Shown: one piece after another, positions 49,720-57,466 of the stretch
How the letters are laid out: each line of letters starts with the position of its first letter
How positions within the stretch are numbered: position 1 is the first letter of the stretch
Position numbers and translations under genes: made by a program
Assembly (NCBI GenBank): GCA_900149785.2
Contig: FSSI02000021.1
Coordinates: 1 to 64,000, forward strand
Origin: Sodalinema lacuna_A
GTDB lineage: Bacteria > Cyanobacteriota > Cyanobacteriia > Cyanobacteriales > Geitlerinemataceae
Direction of reading: 5' to 3'
Length of the DNA: 64,000 bases
Notes under the pieces: generated by a model
Seen by the model: the letters and a program-made list of their open reading frames with translations, nothing else
Database searches by the model: none
Told to the model about the DNA's origin: nothing

Positions 49720-50373
49720 TTAATGACTGTAAAATCCCTCAATCAAACCGGGTTTAACCTGATACAGAAATAGCACAACCATTGATGTAAATGCCCCTTC
49801 AATCAGCATTAAGGGAATTTGTGAAATCACTAAAATCACAGTTGCAGAGCGTTCCAAGGTTATATCTACATCGGCTGGAATGGTTGTGACAATCAACATA
49901 AAAAAAATAACCGTCGATAAACCAACAGCTAATCCTCCAGCCATAAAAGCAAACAGTCCCAATTTTCGTCGTGTATCCTGCCCAAACGAAAGGCGAAGTT
50001 TAAAGAGGTAAGCGGAGACGAGAGCGGGAAAACCGATCATCGCAGTGTTGACTCCCAAACTCACCATACCGCCATGTTGAAACATGACCGCCTGAAAAAA
50101 TAAACCCACTAAAATTGCTGGAAAGGCATAATAGCCAAGTAGTACCCCGAGCAAGCCATTTAACAGTAAATGAACACTCGCCGGAGGAATCGGAATACTG
50201 ACCAACGATCCCACAAAAAAAGCAGCCGTCAGTAGCGAGGCCTTGGGGATATGTTCTTGTGGATCTCGATAGGTTCGTTGAATTTGTCGTAGGGAAAACC
50301 AAACCCCTCCCCCCGTCATTGCATAACCCAGCAACGACACAGGAGCCGGAAGAAATCCATCTGCAATGTGCAT
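49720..50373 (-). CDS. cbiM: ECF cobalt/nickel transporter substrate-binding protein CbiM
   Basis: The metal-binding membrane subunit of the ECF importer. The 217-aa protein opens with MHIADGFLP; in the CbiM/NikM family the amino group of Met1 and His2 bind Co2+ or Ni2+, so this start is decisive. The rest is six to seven helices with a conserved GLLGVLLGYYAFPAI region. It starts 7 bases after the CbiL/NikL-like gene. Cobalt versus nickel cannot be decided from the sequence; both are needed in cyanobacteria (B12, hydrogenase, urease). Confidence 0.9.
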   Translation of the reverse strand: MHIADGFLPAPVSLLGYAMTGGGVWFSLRQIQRTYRDPQEHIPKASLLTAAFFVGSLVSIPIPPASVHLLLNGLLGVLLGYYAFPAILVGLFFQAVMFQHGGMVSLGVNTAMIGFPALVSAYLFKLRLSFGQDTRRKLGLFAFMAGGLAVGLSTVIFFMLIVTTIPADVDITLERSATVILVISQIPLMLIEGAFTSMVVLFLYQVKPGLIEGFYSH

Positions 50374-50380
50374 GAGTCAC

Positions 50381-50887
50381 CTAAGAATCAGAAGACGACG
50401 ATTTGTAGCCACGACTGAAATAGAGCGCCGTACCCACACATCCCCAAATCACAGACGCACCGGTTAACAGGCGTTGGGGGATAGAAATATCCGTTAAATC
50501 CGCCAACAGCGACGAGTCGGCGACCTCTCCCGTTGAACCATCAGCCATGGGAGTTGACTCATCGAGGTTAATCGTAATCATATCGCCATGTCCAGCTTGG
50601 CGGACAGTCACCGTCCAATTGCCACGAATCTCTGGGTTAGGGCGAAACTGATAGCGTCCTAATTCATCAGTCGTTCCGGTTTTCCAGGGTTCTTGGGGAT
50701 TCTCCGGAGAATAGACCAACACTTGAGCCTCATTGAAGGGTTCACCATTATCATAGGTAGCCGTCAAGGAAATGGTCGGCTCAACCTCATAGGTGAGTTT
50801 AGCCCCGTGAGAGACAGCGGCGTCCATGAAGCCAATCACTCCAAGGCCCACCAGAGGGATAACGACGTTCCACCGGATCGATTTCAT
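50381..50887 (-). CDS. CbiL/NikL-like accessory protein of the metal importer
   Basis: A 168-aa protein anchored by an N-terminal helix (VVIPLVGLGVIGFMDAAV) and a C-terminal helix (TGASVIWGCVGTALYF), with a carboxypeptidase-regulatory/Ig-like domain between (SLTATYDNGEPFNEAQV, GTTDELGRYQFRPNP, GNWTVTVRQAGHGD). This form is typical of the NikL component in nickel/cobalt ECF systems. The ATG at 50887 is chosen for the AGGAG 6 bases upstream; a longer frame exists but runs through a terminator-like hairpin. It leads the cbiM-cbiQ operon. Confidence 0.78.
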   Translation of the reverse strand: MKSIRWNVVIPLVGLGVIGFMDAAVSHGAKLTYEVEPTISLTATYDNGEPFNEAQVLVYSPENPQEPWKTGTTDELGRYQFRPNPEIRGNWTVTVRQAGHGDMITINLDESTPMADGSTGEVADSSLLADLTDISIPQRLLTGASVIWGCVGTALYFSRGYKSSSSDS

Positions 50888-50922
50888 CAGCAACTCCTGA
50901 TTCGTGACAGCATCGAGGCCGC

Positions 50923-50965
50923 AAAAAAACGGCATCTTGCTCTTTATTGTGTCGCAAGATGCCGT
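50923..50965 (-). terminator. Strong stem-loop with T-run before the CbiL/NikL-like gene
   Basis: acggcatcttgc (50929-50940) and gcaagatgccgt (50954-50965) form a perfect 12-bp stem around a 13-base loop; on the minus strand it is followed by seven T (50929-50923). It lies 90 bases after the stop of the Asp-rich RTX gene and 36 bases before the metal-transport operon start. It is a classic terminator of the RTX transcript, or an attenuator for the transport operon. Confidence 0.8.
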
Positions 50966-51005
50966 ACTGTGCAGCGTTGAGTTGATCACAAACCATTAGG
51001 CGGCC

Positions 51006-51031
51006 GAGTTTACCTCCGAAGACGTAAACTC
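51006..51031 (-). other. Second hairpin after the Asp-rich RTX gene
   Basis: gagtttac (51006-51013) and gtaaactc (51024-51031) form an 8-bp perfect stem around a 10-base loop, 24 bases after the RTX stop. No T-run follows. With the hairpin at 50923-50965 it makes a double structure between the two transcription units. Confidence 0.55.
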
Positions 51032-51054
51032 AGCAGTTGAGGAGTCACTGAGAA

Positions 51055-53373
51055 CTAGGCACTTCCGAGCAGATAGTCTGCATCAGGAACTTCGTACATC
51101 GCCTCTTCAACTTGGGTAACGTCGCTCGTTCCCATAACCACGCCGAGGTAGGCGCCACTGTCGAGACGGATGGCGACATCGCCCGCACCGTCACCGTTAA
51201 CATCTTCAACCTCAAGTTGGATCGAGGACATCACCGCGCCGCTGATTGCCAGGCCATCACCGGCTTTGAAGTCCATGATAAAGTCAGCCGCTTGAGCGGA
51301 AGTGATTTCGATGCTGGTTTCAGCCCGCATTAAGAACTGGTTGGTTCCACCACCACCGGTGAGAGTATCAGATCCCATGTCACCTGAGAGGACATCGTCA
51401 CCGTCATCACCCATGAGTTCGTCATCACCTTGACCACCGTAGAGGACGTTGTTACCGCCACCTGCCATGATCACATCGTTATCGGTGTTGCCGGCCAGAA
51501 CATCATCGCCGGAACCGCCCATGATGACATCTTCATCATTAGCACCTGCGAGGAGGTTATTACCGCTTTCACCGGAGATGCTGTCATTGCCATCGGCACC
51601 CGAAACGATGTCGTTGTCGACCGAACCAACAACCTCATCATCTCCTTCACTTCCCAAGACGGCTTCGTTGCCGATGTTGAGAGTGTTGAGTTCCGTCACA
51701 CCCATGATGTTGGTGATTTGGAAGAAGCTGCTGCTTTGGAACTTGATGCTGGCAGAGGTGGTAATCCCCCAAACCACGCTCAACTGAGCTTCGCTCTTGA
51801 TGATAACGGAACCGGCAATGGCGCCTTCTCCACTTCCATCACCACCGATCACAACACCACCAGCGTCGAGAATTTCCTCGGCATCCTCTGTCGGCATCGG
51901 ATCGAAGGCCTCAGCCGTGGTGTCATCAAGTTGGACGACGGAACCATAGAGGTTTGCGATTTCAAAGCTCTCTTCAGGCGCATCGAAGCCGGAGGTGATG
52001 GTTTCACCGCCATCGGTGGAGAAGCCATCGAGGCTAACGGTGTAGGTGTCTCCGTCGAACGCAAAGGTTTTGGGGGTCAGACCGCTCGTGGCAAACTGCA
52101 AACGGTCAGCATCTTCAACAGCATCTCCACTTTCATTAGGAGTATTAAGGATGTTAAAGAGGAAGTCGAAGGAATCGAGTTCGCCGACAGCGTTGACATC
52201 GAGGTCAAGGCTAAAGCCGAAGTCACCGTCGAAGTTATTGGTGGTTGACCCGTTACGGTAGAATAGCTGACCCAGTTTGAACTGTTCACCGACTTCGGTG
52301 CCGAAGTCGCTCCCATCAAACTGCACCAAGTTGGTGAAGCTCTCTTCGGTGGGAACGCCCCAGGCGAAACGGTTTTTCATGCCACCGTTTTGGTCGGTGA
52401 TTTCCACAACCGCGTCAGGAGTGTCTTCGACAGGGTCAGAGAAGCTACCGCCAGAGGTACCGATAATCACATCCATATCGGAGGTATCGGAGGCGTCGTC
52501 GGAGACGTCATCACCACCGTCGTCGCCGGCCATGTCGTCATCACCATCGCCGTCGCCAACCAAGTCGCCATCGAGGTCGTCAGCGTCGTCATCATCACCG
52601 GAGCCAACGTCTGAGGGGACTGAGCCAGCTAGTTTTCCGCTTTGAGTGCGAACACCAAAGTCCTCACCCGCAAACATATCGAGGGTTAGGGTTTCCGATT
52701 CGTGAGTAATCACGAAAGTGACGGATTCACCGCCGCTGACAGCGATACCCGCGTCAAAGGCCCGAGGAGCAATGGACGCACCACCGGTCACGTTGTTAAC
52801 ACTTCCGGCACCGAAGGTCTCGCCGGAGACTCCTTCACCGCTGATGGAAAGTCCTTCTAAGAGACTGTTGTTTTCCAGGTTGAAGAAAACACCGCGTAAT
52901 CCTTGTTGGTTACTGTTACCGGGGCCATCATTTTGGCTGACAACAGTAACTTCAATCCCTTCACTGGTTTGATTGAGGGTTACTTCTGCTGAGGCACTGA
53001 CGCCAACAAAACTGGTGAGGGTAAACGAAGCGCTACTCGCATCACTCTCGCTCATTTCATCACCACCTACACCCCCTTCGAGGTCATCCCCCTCTAGGTC
53101 ATCGTTGTCGATGGATTCACCAGAACCGTCGTCGAGATCGTCGTCTAAATCATCGCCGTCGTCGTCATCGTCGAGATCATCGTCATCGTCATCGTCGTCG
53201 TCGAGATCATCGTCATCGTCATCGTCGTCATCGTCGTCGAGATCATCGCCGTCATCAATCCCATCATCATCGATGAGATCATCATCGTCTTCATCAACGT
53301 CGGTTGTTGTGACCTGATCCTCTGCGTCATCCACAGTGGTTTCAGCGTCGGTCATCATGATATCGTCTTCCAT
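51055..53373 (-). CDS. RTX-type protein with an extreme Asp-rich N-terminus
   Basis: A 772-aa acidic protein. Residues ~25-85 are mostly Asp, broken by single Leu or Gly residues, and a second Asp-rich stretch follows near 260-300. A beta-rich domain lies between. Residues ~335-480 (NRFAWGVPTEES, GQLFYRNGST) resemble the choice-of-anchor-K type domain. From ~590 come RTX calcium-binding repeats (GSEGDDEVVG, GGSGDDVLAG, GDDGDDVLSG), then a C-terminal cap (DFIMDFKAGDGLAIS). No signal peptide; type I secretion is likely. The Asp stretch could bind Ca2+ in bulk, as in biomineralisation proteins, but that is inference. A terminator follows. Unlike any named protein I know as a whole. Confidence 0.85.
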   Translation of the reverse strand: MEDDIMMTDAETTVDDAEDQVTTTDVDEDDDDLIDDDGIDDGDDLDDDDDDDDDDDLDDDDDDDDDLDDDDDGDDLDDDLDDGSGESIDNDDLEGDDLEGGVGGDEMSESDASSASFTLTSFVGVSASAEVTLNQTSEGIEVTVVSQNDGPGNSNQQGLRGVFFNLENNSLLEGLSISGEGVSGETFGAGSVNNVTGGASIAPRAFDAGIAVSGGESVTFVITHESETLTLDMFAGEDFGVRTQSGKLAGSVPSDVGSGDDDDADDLDGDLVGDGDGDDDMAGDDGGDDVSDDASDTSDMDVIIGTSGGSFSDPVEDTPDAVVEITDQNGGMKNRFAWGVPTEESFTNLVQFDGSDFGTEVGEQFKLGQLFYRNGSTTNNFDGDFGFSLDLDVNAVGELDSFDFLFNILNTPNESGDAVEDADRLQFATSGLTPKTFAFDGDTYTVSLDGFSTDGGETITSGFDAPEESFEIANLYGSVVQLDDTTAEAFDPMPTEDAEEILDAGGVVIGGDGSGEGAIAGSVIIKSEAQLSVVWGITTSASIKFQSSSFFQITNIMGVTELNTLNIGNEAVLGSEGDDEVVGSVDNDIVSGADGNDSISGESGNNLLAGANDEDVIMGGSGDDVLAGNTDNDVIMAGGGNNVLYGGQGDDELMGDDGDDVLSGDMGSDTLTGGGGTNQFLMRAETSIEITSAQAADFIMDFKAGDGLAISGAVMSSIQLEVEDVNGDGAGDVAIRLDSGAYLGVVMGTSDVTQVEEAMYEVPDADYLLGSA

Positions 53374-53928
53374 TCCTAGGTTCCTCTGATATTGGGTTAC
53401 TTGTTCAGGGACACACCCGCAGCGAGGTGAGCAACTGACTCGCTGTTAATACTTAACTAACTAGATGCTCTGTGTTTCGATAAGGTTCCCAAAATTCTAT
53501 GAAATTTCTCGAAACACAGGATTTTCAATAAGTTTGTGCGGTAAACGTGTCGCTGTCAGTAGATCACAAGCGTTAGGCTCGAATTTAATTCATCTGACAG
53601 CCTTTCTTAGCTTTCCCAGATTGTCACCAATGTGAAAGGGTGAAATTACGTAAATTGGTCGGATTTGGAAAACTTCAGTAAAAACACGGGGTAAATTGAA
53701 GTATTTTCACAGATGCTTCCGGGTTAGGAGACGTATTGATGTTTCGATAGGTTTCCCAATTATTCAAGTTTTTGTTGAATTGGTCTGAAATCCCCTTGAA
53801 ACCCTCGAAGACTATACGTCGCTCTGAAGAGGAGTATGGGGAGACAGGCAAAAACCGCCGCGTGATCACTGCGCAGCGGTTCACAGATCTATGACGTGAT
53901 CTCCTATCACATGATCTAAGGGCTGAAA
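53374..53928. other. Intergenic region between RTX and lipoprotein genes
   Basis: About 555 bases. It contains the inverted repeat at 53470-53519 and a similar half-site with its right flank, tgtttcgataggtttcccaa, at 53741-53760 (compare 53473-53492). A 69-codon minus-strand frame at 53675-53884 has no ribosome site or family likeness and is not called. Confidence 0.5.
53470..53519. promoter_or_regulatory. Inverted repeat upstream of the Asp-rich RTX gene
   Basis: ctgtgtttcga (53470-53480) and tcgaaacacag (53509-53519) are perfect 11-base arms 28 bases apart, about 100-150 bases upstream of the RTX start. It may be a regulatory site or the terminator-like end of something upstream; no T-run adjoins it. 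Confidence 0.5.
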
Positions 53929-54771
53929 CTAGGGTTCAGGTGAAGCGCCCATGACGGATTCAAAGCAATGACCTTCACCAACATGACCCAGATTTGGTAG
54001 AATCCCAACCAGTTTTTCCTGATCTTCTGGGGATAATTGATCCATGAGACCGTCTGATGTCACCTCGACGGTTCCATTGTTGGCTAAGGCGGCGATCGGC
54101 TCAAAGCCTAAGGCACCTTCATTCAAGTCAGAGTCAGCCGGAGCGTCACCTGTACCGAAGAGATGGTCCAGATGGATGGTCGCTTCGAGATCAGCCGTTC
54201 CTGCATCCGTGAGAATGCCTTTGCGTTCATCGCCGATAAACTCACCACAGGCAAAGGCCAAGGGTTGATCTAGGGCAATAGAAAAGTTAAGACGCTCTCC
54301 GTCTTGTTCTGCGGTTCCCGTCAAGACCATCACATGGCCCTCAGCGGGTCCATCGGGGGCGGGAGATAAGGCCCACGACAAGGCGTTGTAATGTCCAGCG
54401 TCGGCCTCGGTTTCGCCTAAGAGAACGGGACCGTTCTCCTGGGTGAGATCCACAGTTTTTGAGTCTACCAACAGCAAAGATTTACTGGCCTCGATGTCAG
54501 ATCCATCGGCTTCGTAGGGAGGATTGGTTTGATAGGCGGTTACATCGCTGAGATGAACATACAGATTGTCAAAGCTGAGGGTCCATCCGTCTTTACTGGT
54601 CATTCCTTCCCAGGCGTACTCTTCTCCGTTGGCGTACACGGCCAGGGTTCCGCTTCCCTCACTGGGAGTGACGGCGGTGCTGTCTGGGGTCGTTTCTGTC
54701 GTTGGGTCAGAGCAGCCGAGCAAAAGCAGCGCACTCAGAGCAATCGGACTCAGTTTTGAGGCAGAGATCAT
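53929..54771 (-). CDS. Predicted lipoprotein with a DUF4382-like or metal-binding beta domain
   Basis: A 280-aa protein with a lipoprotein signal (ISASKLSPIALSALLLLGC, Cys at residue 20) and a Thr/Ser-rich linker. The body has a segment DNLYVHLSDVTAYQT, then KTVDLTQENGPVLLGETEADAGHYNALSW, which follows the usual DUF4382-type pattern (VDLL, a short loop, AGxY), and ATIHLDHLFGTGDAP, a His-rich stretch that could bind metal. Two cysteines (FACGEF and EGHCFES) could form a disulfide in the periplasm. I do not recognise it with certainty. It is monocistronic. Confidence 0.7.
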   Translation of the reverse strand: MISASKLSPIALSALLLLGCSDPTTETTPDSTAVTPSEGSGTLAVYANGEEYAWEGMTSKDGWTLSFDNLYVHLSDVTAYQTNPPYEADGSDIEASKSLLLVDSKTVDLTQENGPVLLGETEADAGHYNALSWALSPAPDGPAEGHVMVLTGTAEQDGERLNFSIALDQPLAFACGEFIGDERKGILTDAGTADLEATIHLDHLFGTGDAPADSDLNEGALGFEPIAALANNGTVEVTSDGLMDQLSPEDQEKLVGILPNLGHVGEGHCFESVMGASPEP

Positions 54772-54987
54772 AGTTTATGAGGGGAGATGTTAGAGTGAGT
54801 ATGGTATAAAAATGGACACTTGAGTATAGACAGTTTAAAAGCAAGGCGATATTTCCTTGCTTGGGTTCTGTGTCTTTAAGTTGTCCTATTTTATCTGGCG
54901 TTTTGTAGGGTCTTGATTTGATTGCAGTCAGTCTAACATAACCAAATTCGCCAGTGGCGTGACGATCGCTCCTAGGATAACAAGGTC

Positions 54988-55152
54988 CTAGGATAACAAG
55001 GTAGTAATTTTTGGGAAAACGGTCTGCCAAAGTCCTGTTTCCTGAGACGGCTGAGGGGAGTCTAGGAACTGAAAGAGGAGTGCAAGCACAAGAGTAAAGA
55101 CCATAGCGCGAATCAGGCGCGAACCGGAGCTGAGGCGATCGCTATCAAGCAT
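54988..55152 (-). CDS. Small single-pass membrane protein
   Basis: A 54-aa protein starting MLDSDRLSSGSRLIRAM, with one hydrophobic helix (VFTLVLALLFQFL) and a polar C-terminal tail. The ATG at 55152 is preceded by AAGGAGTG with 7 bases of spacing after AAGGAG, one of the better ribosome sites in the window, which supports a real gene. No family recognised. It lies between the lipoprotein and gluconokinase genes, on the same strand. Confidence 0.6.
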   Translation of the reverse strand: MLDSDRLSSGSRLIRAMVFTLVLALLFQFLDSPQPSQETGLWQTVFPKITTLLS

Positions 55153-55273
55153 GGTGACACTCCTTCCCACTAGCAGGTGGCTAAAACAATACGGTCGTTG
55201 TTAGTGACTTCAGCCTTAGCATGGAGTAATTTCAGCGACTCAGGAGTGTCCAAAATCACAGCTTAATGTGATT

Positions 55274-55798
55274 TTACAAAGATTTAAGGATGGTTGTGAT
55301 TAAGGTGTGGGGCGATCGCCCACTATCGAGAACGATCGCCTCCTGGGGTTCTTCGAGATCGGCCAACTGACTGGCCAAGAGCGTGGGCGGCATAAAATGG
55401 TCGGATCGCGCCTGAAGCCGTTGCTGTAACAGCTCAAACTCTCCCTTGAGATAAACCCAAACCATCTCATCCTCCCCCCGACTCAGGCGATCGCGGTAGG
55501 CCTGTTTCAGAGCCGAACAGGCCACAACCACTCCGAGATCTGGGTAATCCGTCCGAGCCTGGGCGATCGCCTCGTGTAATCTCGACAACCAGGGCCAGCG
55601 ATCGTCATCATCGAGGGGAATCCCCCGAGCCATTTTCTCAACATTGGCCGCCGGGTGAAACGCATCCCCCTCCAAAAACACCCAGCCTAAACGCTCCGCT
55701 AAGCCTTGCGCCACCGTTGTTTTCCCAGAACCAGACACCCCCATCACCCCTATCACCCGCACCTCTGTTTGAGCCATCAGAGTGGCGCTATCCGTCAT
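55274..55798 (-). CDS. gntK: Gluconokinase
   Basis: Phosphorylates gluconate to 6-phosphogluconate, entering the oxidative pentose phosphate pathway. The 174 residues match the GntK length. The Walker A motif is MGVSGSGKTTVAQGLAERLG, followed by FLEGDAFHPAANVEKMARGIPLDDDDRWPWL, a family signature, and VACSALKQAYRDRL. The ATG at 55798 overlaps the upstream gene by 11 bases, suggesting translational coupling; a longer frame to 55852 is less likely. Confidence 0.92.
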   Translation of the reverse strand: MTDSATLMAQTEVRVIGVMGVSGSGKTTVAQGLAERLGWVFLEGDAFHPAANVEKMARGIPLDDDDRWPWLSRLHEAIAQARTDYPDLGVVVACSALKQAYRDRLSRGEDEMVWVYLKGEFELLQQRLQARSDHFMPPTLLASQLADLEEPQEAIVLDSGRSPHTLITTILKSL

Positions 55799-56270
55799 GT
55801 TGACCAAGCTGCTTGCGTTGAACATCAAAGCGGTAAATGATATTCCCTTCATAGGTCACATCAAACGCGCCATCATAGTCTTTCGCACAGCCATCGAGAA
55901 ACGCTTTCGCCTCCTGGCCCGATAACTGAGTCGCCATCGAAAACTCCAGTGGGGTAATCGCGCCATCACCCTCAACAATCATGCGAAAAAAGGTACTTTG
56001 TAATCGTTCAGCGCGATCGCGCTGAGCCTCAAGTTGCTCTTGTTTCGACTGTCGTGCCACAGTCCAGAGTAGCCAACTGCCGATCGCCGTCGGTGGAAGT
56101 CCCACCAGAGTCAACAGAATCAGGGCCAACTCTCGTTCCCAAGCACTGACTCCTGCGATATGGAAAGCTGACCAGAGTACCACCGGAATCCCAGATACCA
56201 TCAGGATTCCGGCGATCGTTTTTTTAATGATTTTCCAGGAAGATTTGGGGCGATTGGCTATCATAATCAC
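55788..56270 (-). CDS. Two-helix membrane protein, family unknown
   Basis: A 160-aa protein with two helices (about TIAGILMVSGIPVVLWSAF and LALILLTLVGLPPTAIGSWLLW), a basic, Gln/Glu-rich stretch and a C-terminal soluble domain (ITPLEFSMATQLSGQEAKAFL, then FDVTYEGNIIYRF) that looks like a small winged-helix. Such a fold often occurs in cyanobacterial hypothetical membrane proteins. The stop overlaps the gluconokinase start. Function unknown. Confidence 0.75.
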   Translation of the reverse strand: MIMIANRPKSSWKIIKKTIAGILMVSGIPVVLWSAFHIAGVSAWERELALILLTLVGLPPTAIGSWLLWTVARQSKQEQLEAQRDRAERLQSTFFRMIVEGDGAITPLEFSMATQLSGQEAKAFLDGCAKDYDGAFDVTYEGNIIYRFDVQRKQLGQHDG

Positions 56271-56443
56271 TCGCTTGGGGAGAACGGGAGGCGGAACACA
56301 GGTTCAGTGAGACCCCACTCTCTTTAGCATACGGTTTTAACGGGTTGGTCTTGAGGTCGGGCAAACCGAAAGTTTCAGGGGTGAAACCGAAACCCTCAAG
56401 TCGGCGAAGCGGTTTCCCGAGCGATTCCCCTTCAATGACGATT

Positions 56444-57400
56444 TCAATGACGATACTGGTCATATGCAGCTCGTCGCAACCGTTGCTGGACATCTTGCAG
56501 CATTTTACGGTTGACAGCCATGACATCGGCGATCGCCCCAAACATCCAGAGTTGAAAACCAATCAGAATCAGGATTGTTGCCAGAATTAAACTCGGGGTG
56601 CGCGATCGCGTTGGATCTCCAAAACTAAATAAAACCAACCAACGGACACAGAGTAATACCCCCAATCCCATCGGAATCGTCCCCAGCACGGCAAAAAACC
56701 GTAGGGGCCGATAGGTCATAAAAATCCGAATAATCGTGAAAATGGAGCGTTGGATATACGCCGGAATACTTTTAACCAGGCGTGACGGCCGCAGATAGCC
56801 ATTGGTGCGAATGGGAACCGACGTCACAGACATCCCTTCTTGTCCCGCTTGGATAATTGTTTCGAGAGTATAGGTATATTCATTAAAGACATTGAGGCGA
56901 ATCGCTGTCTCGCGGCTATAGGCGCGAAAGCCACTAGGAGCATCAGGGATGTGGGTATTGCTCGCTAAACGAACCACCCAACTCCCCAACCGTTGCAAGA
57001 CTTTCTTGAGGGGAGAAAAATGTTGAATCTCCTCAATCGGACGCGCTCCCACCACCATATCCGCATGACCTTGGAGAATGGGGTCAATCAGTGTCGGGAT
57101 ATCATCAGCGCAGTATTGATTATCGGCATCGGTATTGACGATAATATCCGCCCCAGCCTTGAGAGAGGCATCAATACCGGCCATGAAGGCCTTGGCTAAA
57201 CCCCGATTATGGTCAAAACTGACGATGTGATCGACGCCGCAGGCCTTGGCGACATCAACGGTCTGATCCACGCTACCATCATTGATAATGAGCCACTCAA
57301 CGGTATCAATACCCGGAATCTCTCGCGGTAGGGCCGTTAAGGCGACGCCGAGAGTGGCTTCCTCGTTGTAGCAGGGGATTTGGATAATCAGTTTCGTCAT
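56444..57400 (-). CDS. Family 2 glycosyltransferase, dolichyl-phosphate-mannose-synthase-like
   Basis: A membrane-bound GT2 enzyme. The 318 residues from MTKLIIQIPCYNEE include the donor-site ADNQYCADDIPTL, a GARP motif (MVVGARPIEE) and the acceptor-site FRAYSRETAIRLN, and two C-terminal helices (FAVLGTIPMGLGVLLCV and LILATILILIGFQLWMFG). This form usually transfers a sugar to undecaprenyl phosphate for surface glycans. The ATG at 57400 is preferred over a TTG two codons earlier. The acceptor is not known. Confidence 0.9.
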   Translation of the reverse strand: MTKLIIQIPCYNEEATLGVALTALPREIPGIDTVEWLIINDGSVDQTVDVAKACGVDHIVSFDHNRGLAKAFMAGIDASLKAGADIIVNTDADNQYCADDIPTLIDPILQGHADMVVGARPIEEIQHFSPLKKVLQRLGSWVVRLASNTHIPDAPSGFRAYSRETAIRLNVFNEYTYTLETIIQAGQEGMSVTSVPIRTNGYLRPSRLVKSIPAYIQRSIFTIIRIFMTYRPLRFFAVLGTIPMGLGVLLCVRWLVLFSFGDPTRSRTPSLILATILILIGFQLWMFGAIADVMAVNRKMLQDVQQRLRRAAYDQYRH

Positions 57401-57466
57401 AGCCAAGTTAACCGTTCATCCTAACGGAGACAGGGTGGATGGCCAATGATAGCCTCTGGATTTTCT

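Noticed and set aside
50888..51054. A cobalamin riboswitch upstream of the metal transporter genes
   Set aside because: No B12-box-like sequence is visible and only ~90 bases separate the upstream stop codon from the terminator stem, too short for that riboswitch.
51430..52248. A 272-codon plus-strand frame opposite the Asp-rich RTX gene
   Set aside because: Same effect: low stop-codon frequency opposite GAT/GAC/GGT-rich repeats. No signature of a protein.
53675..53884. A 69-codon minus-strand frame near the lipoprotein gene
   Set aside because: No ribosome site and no family likeness; the codons cover a dyad and a repeated half-site that explain the conserved look of the sequence.
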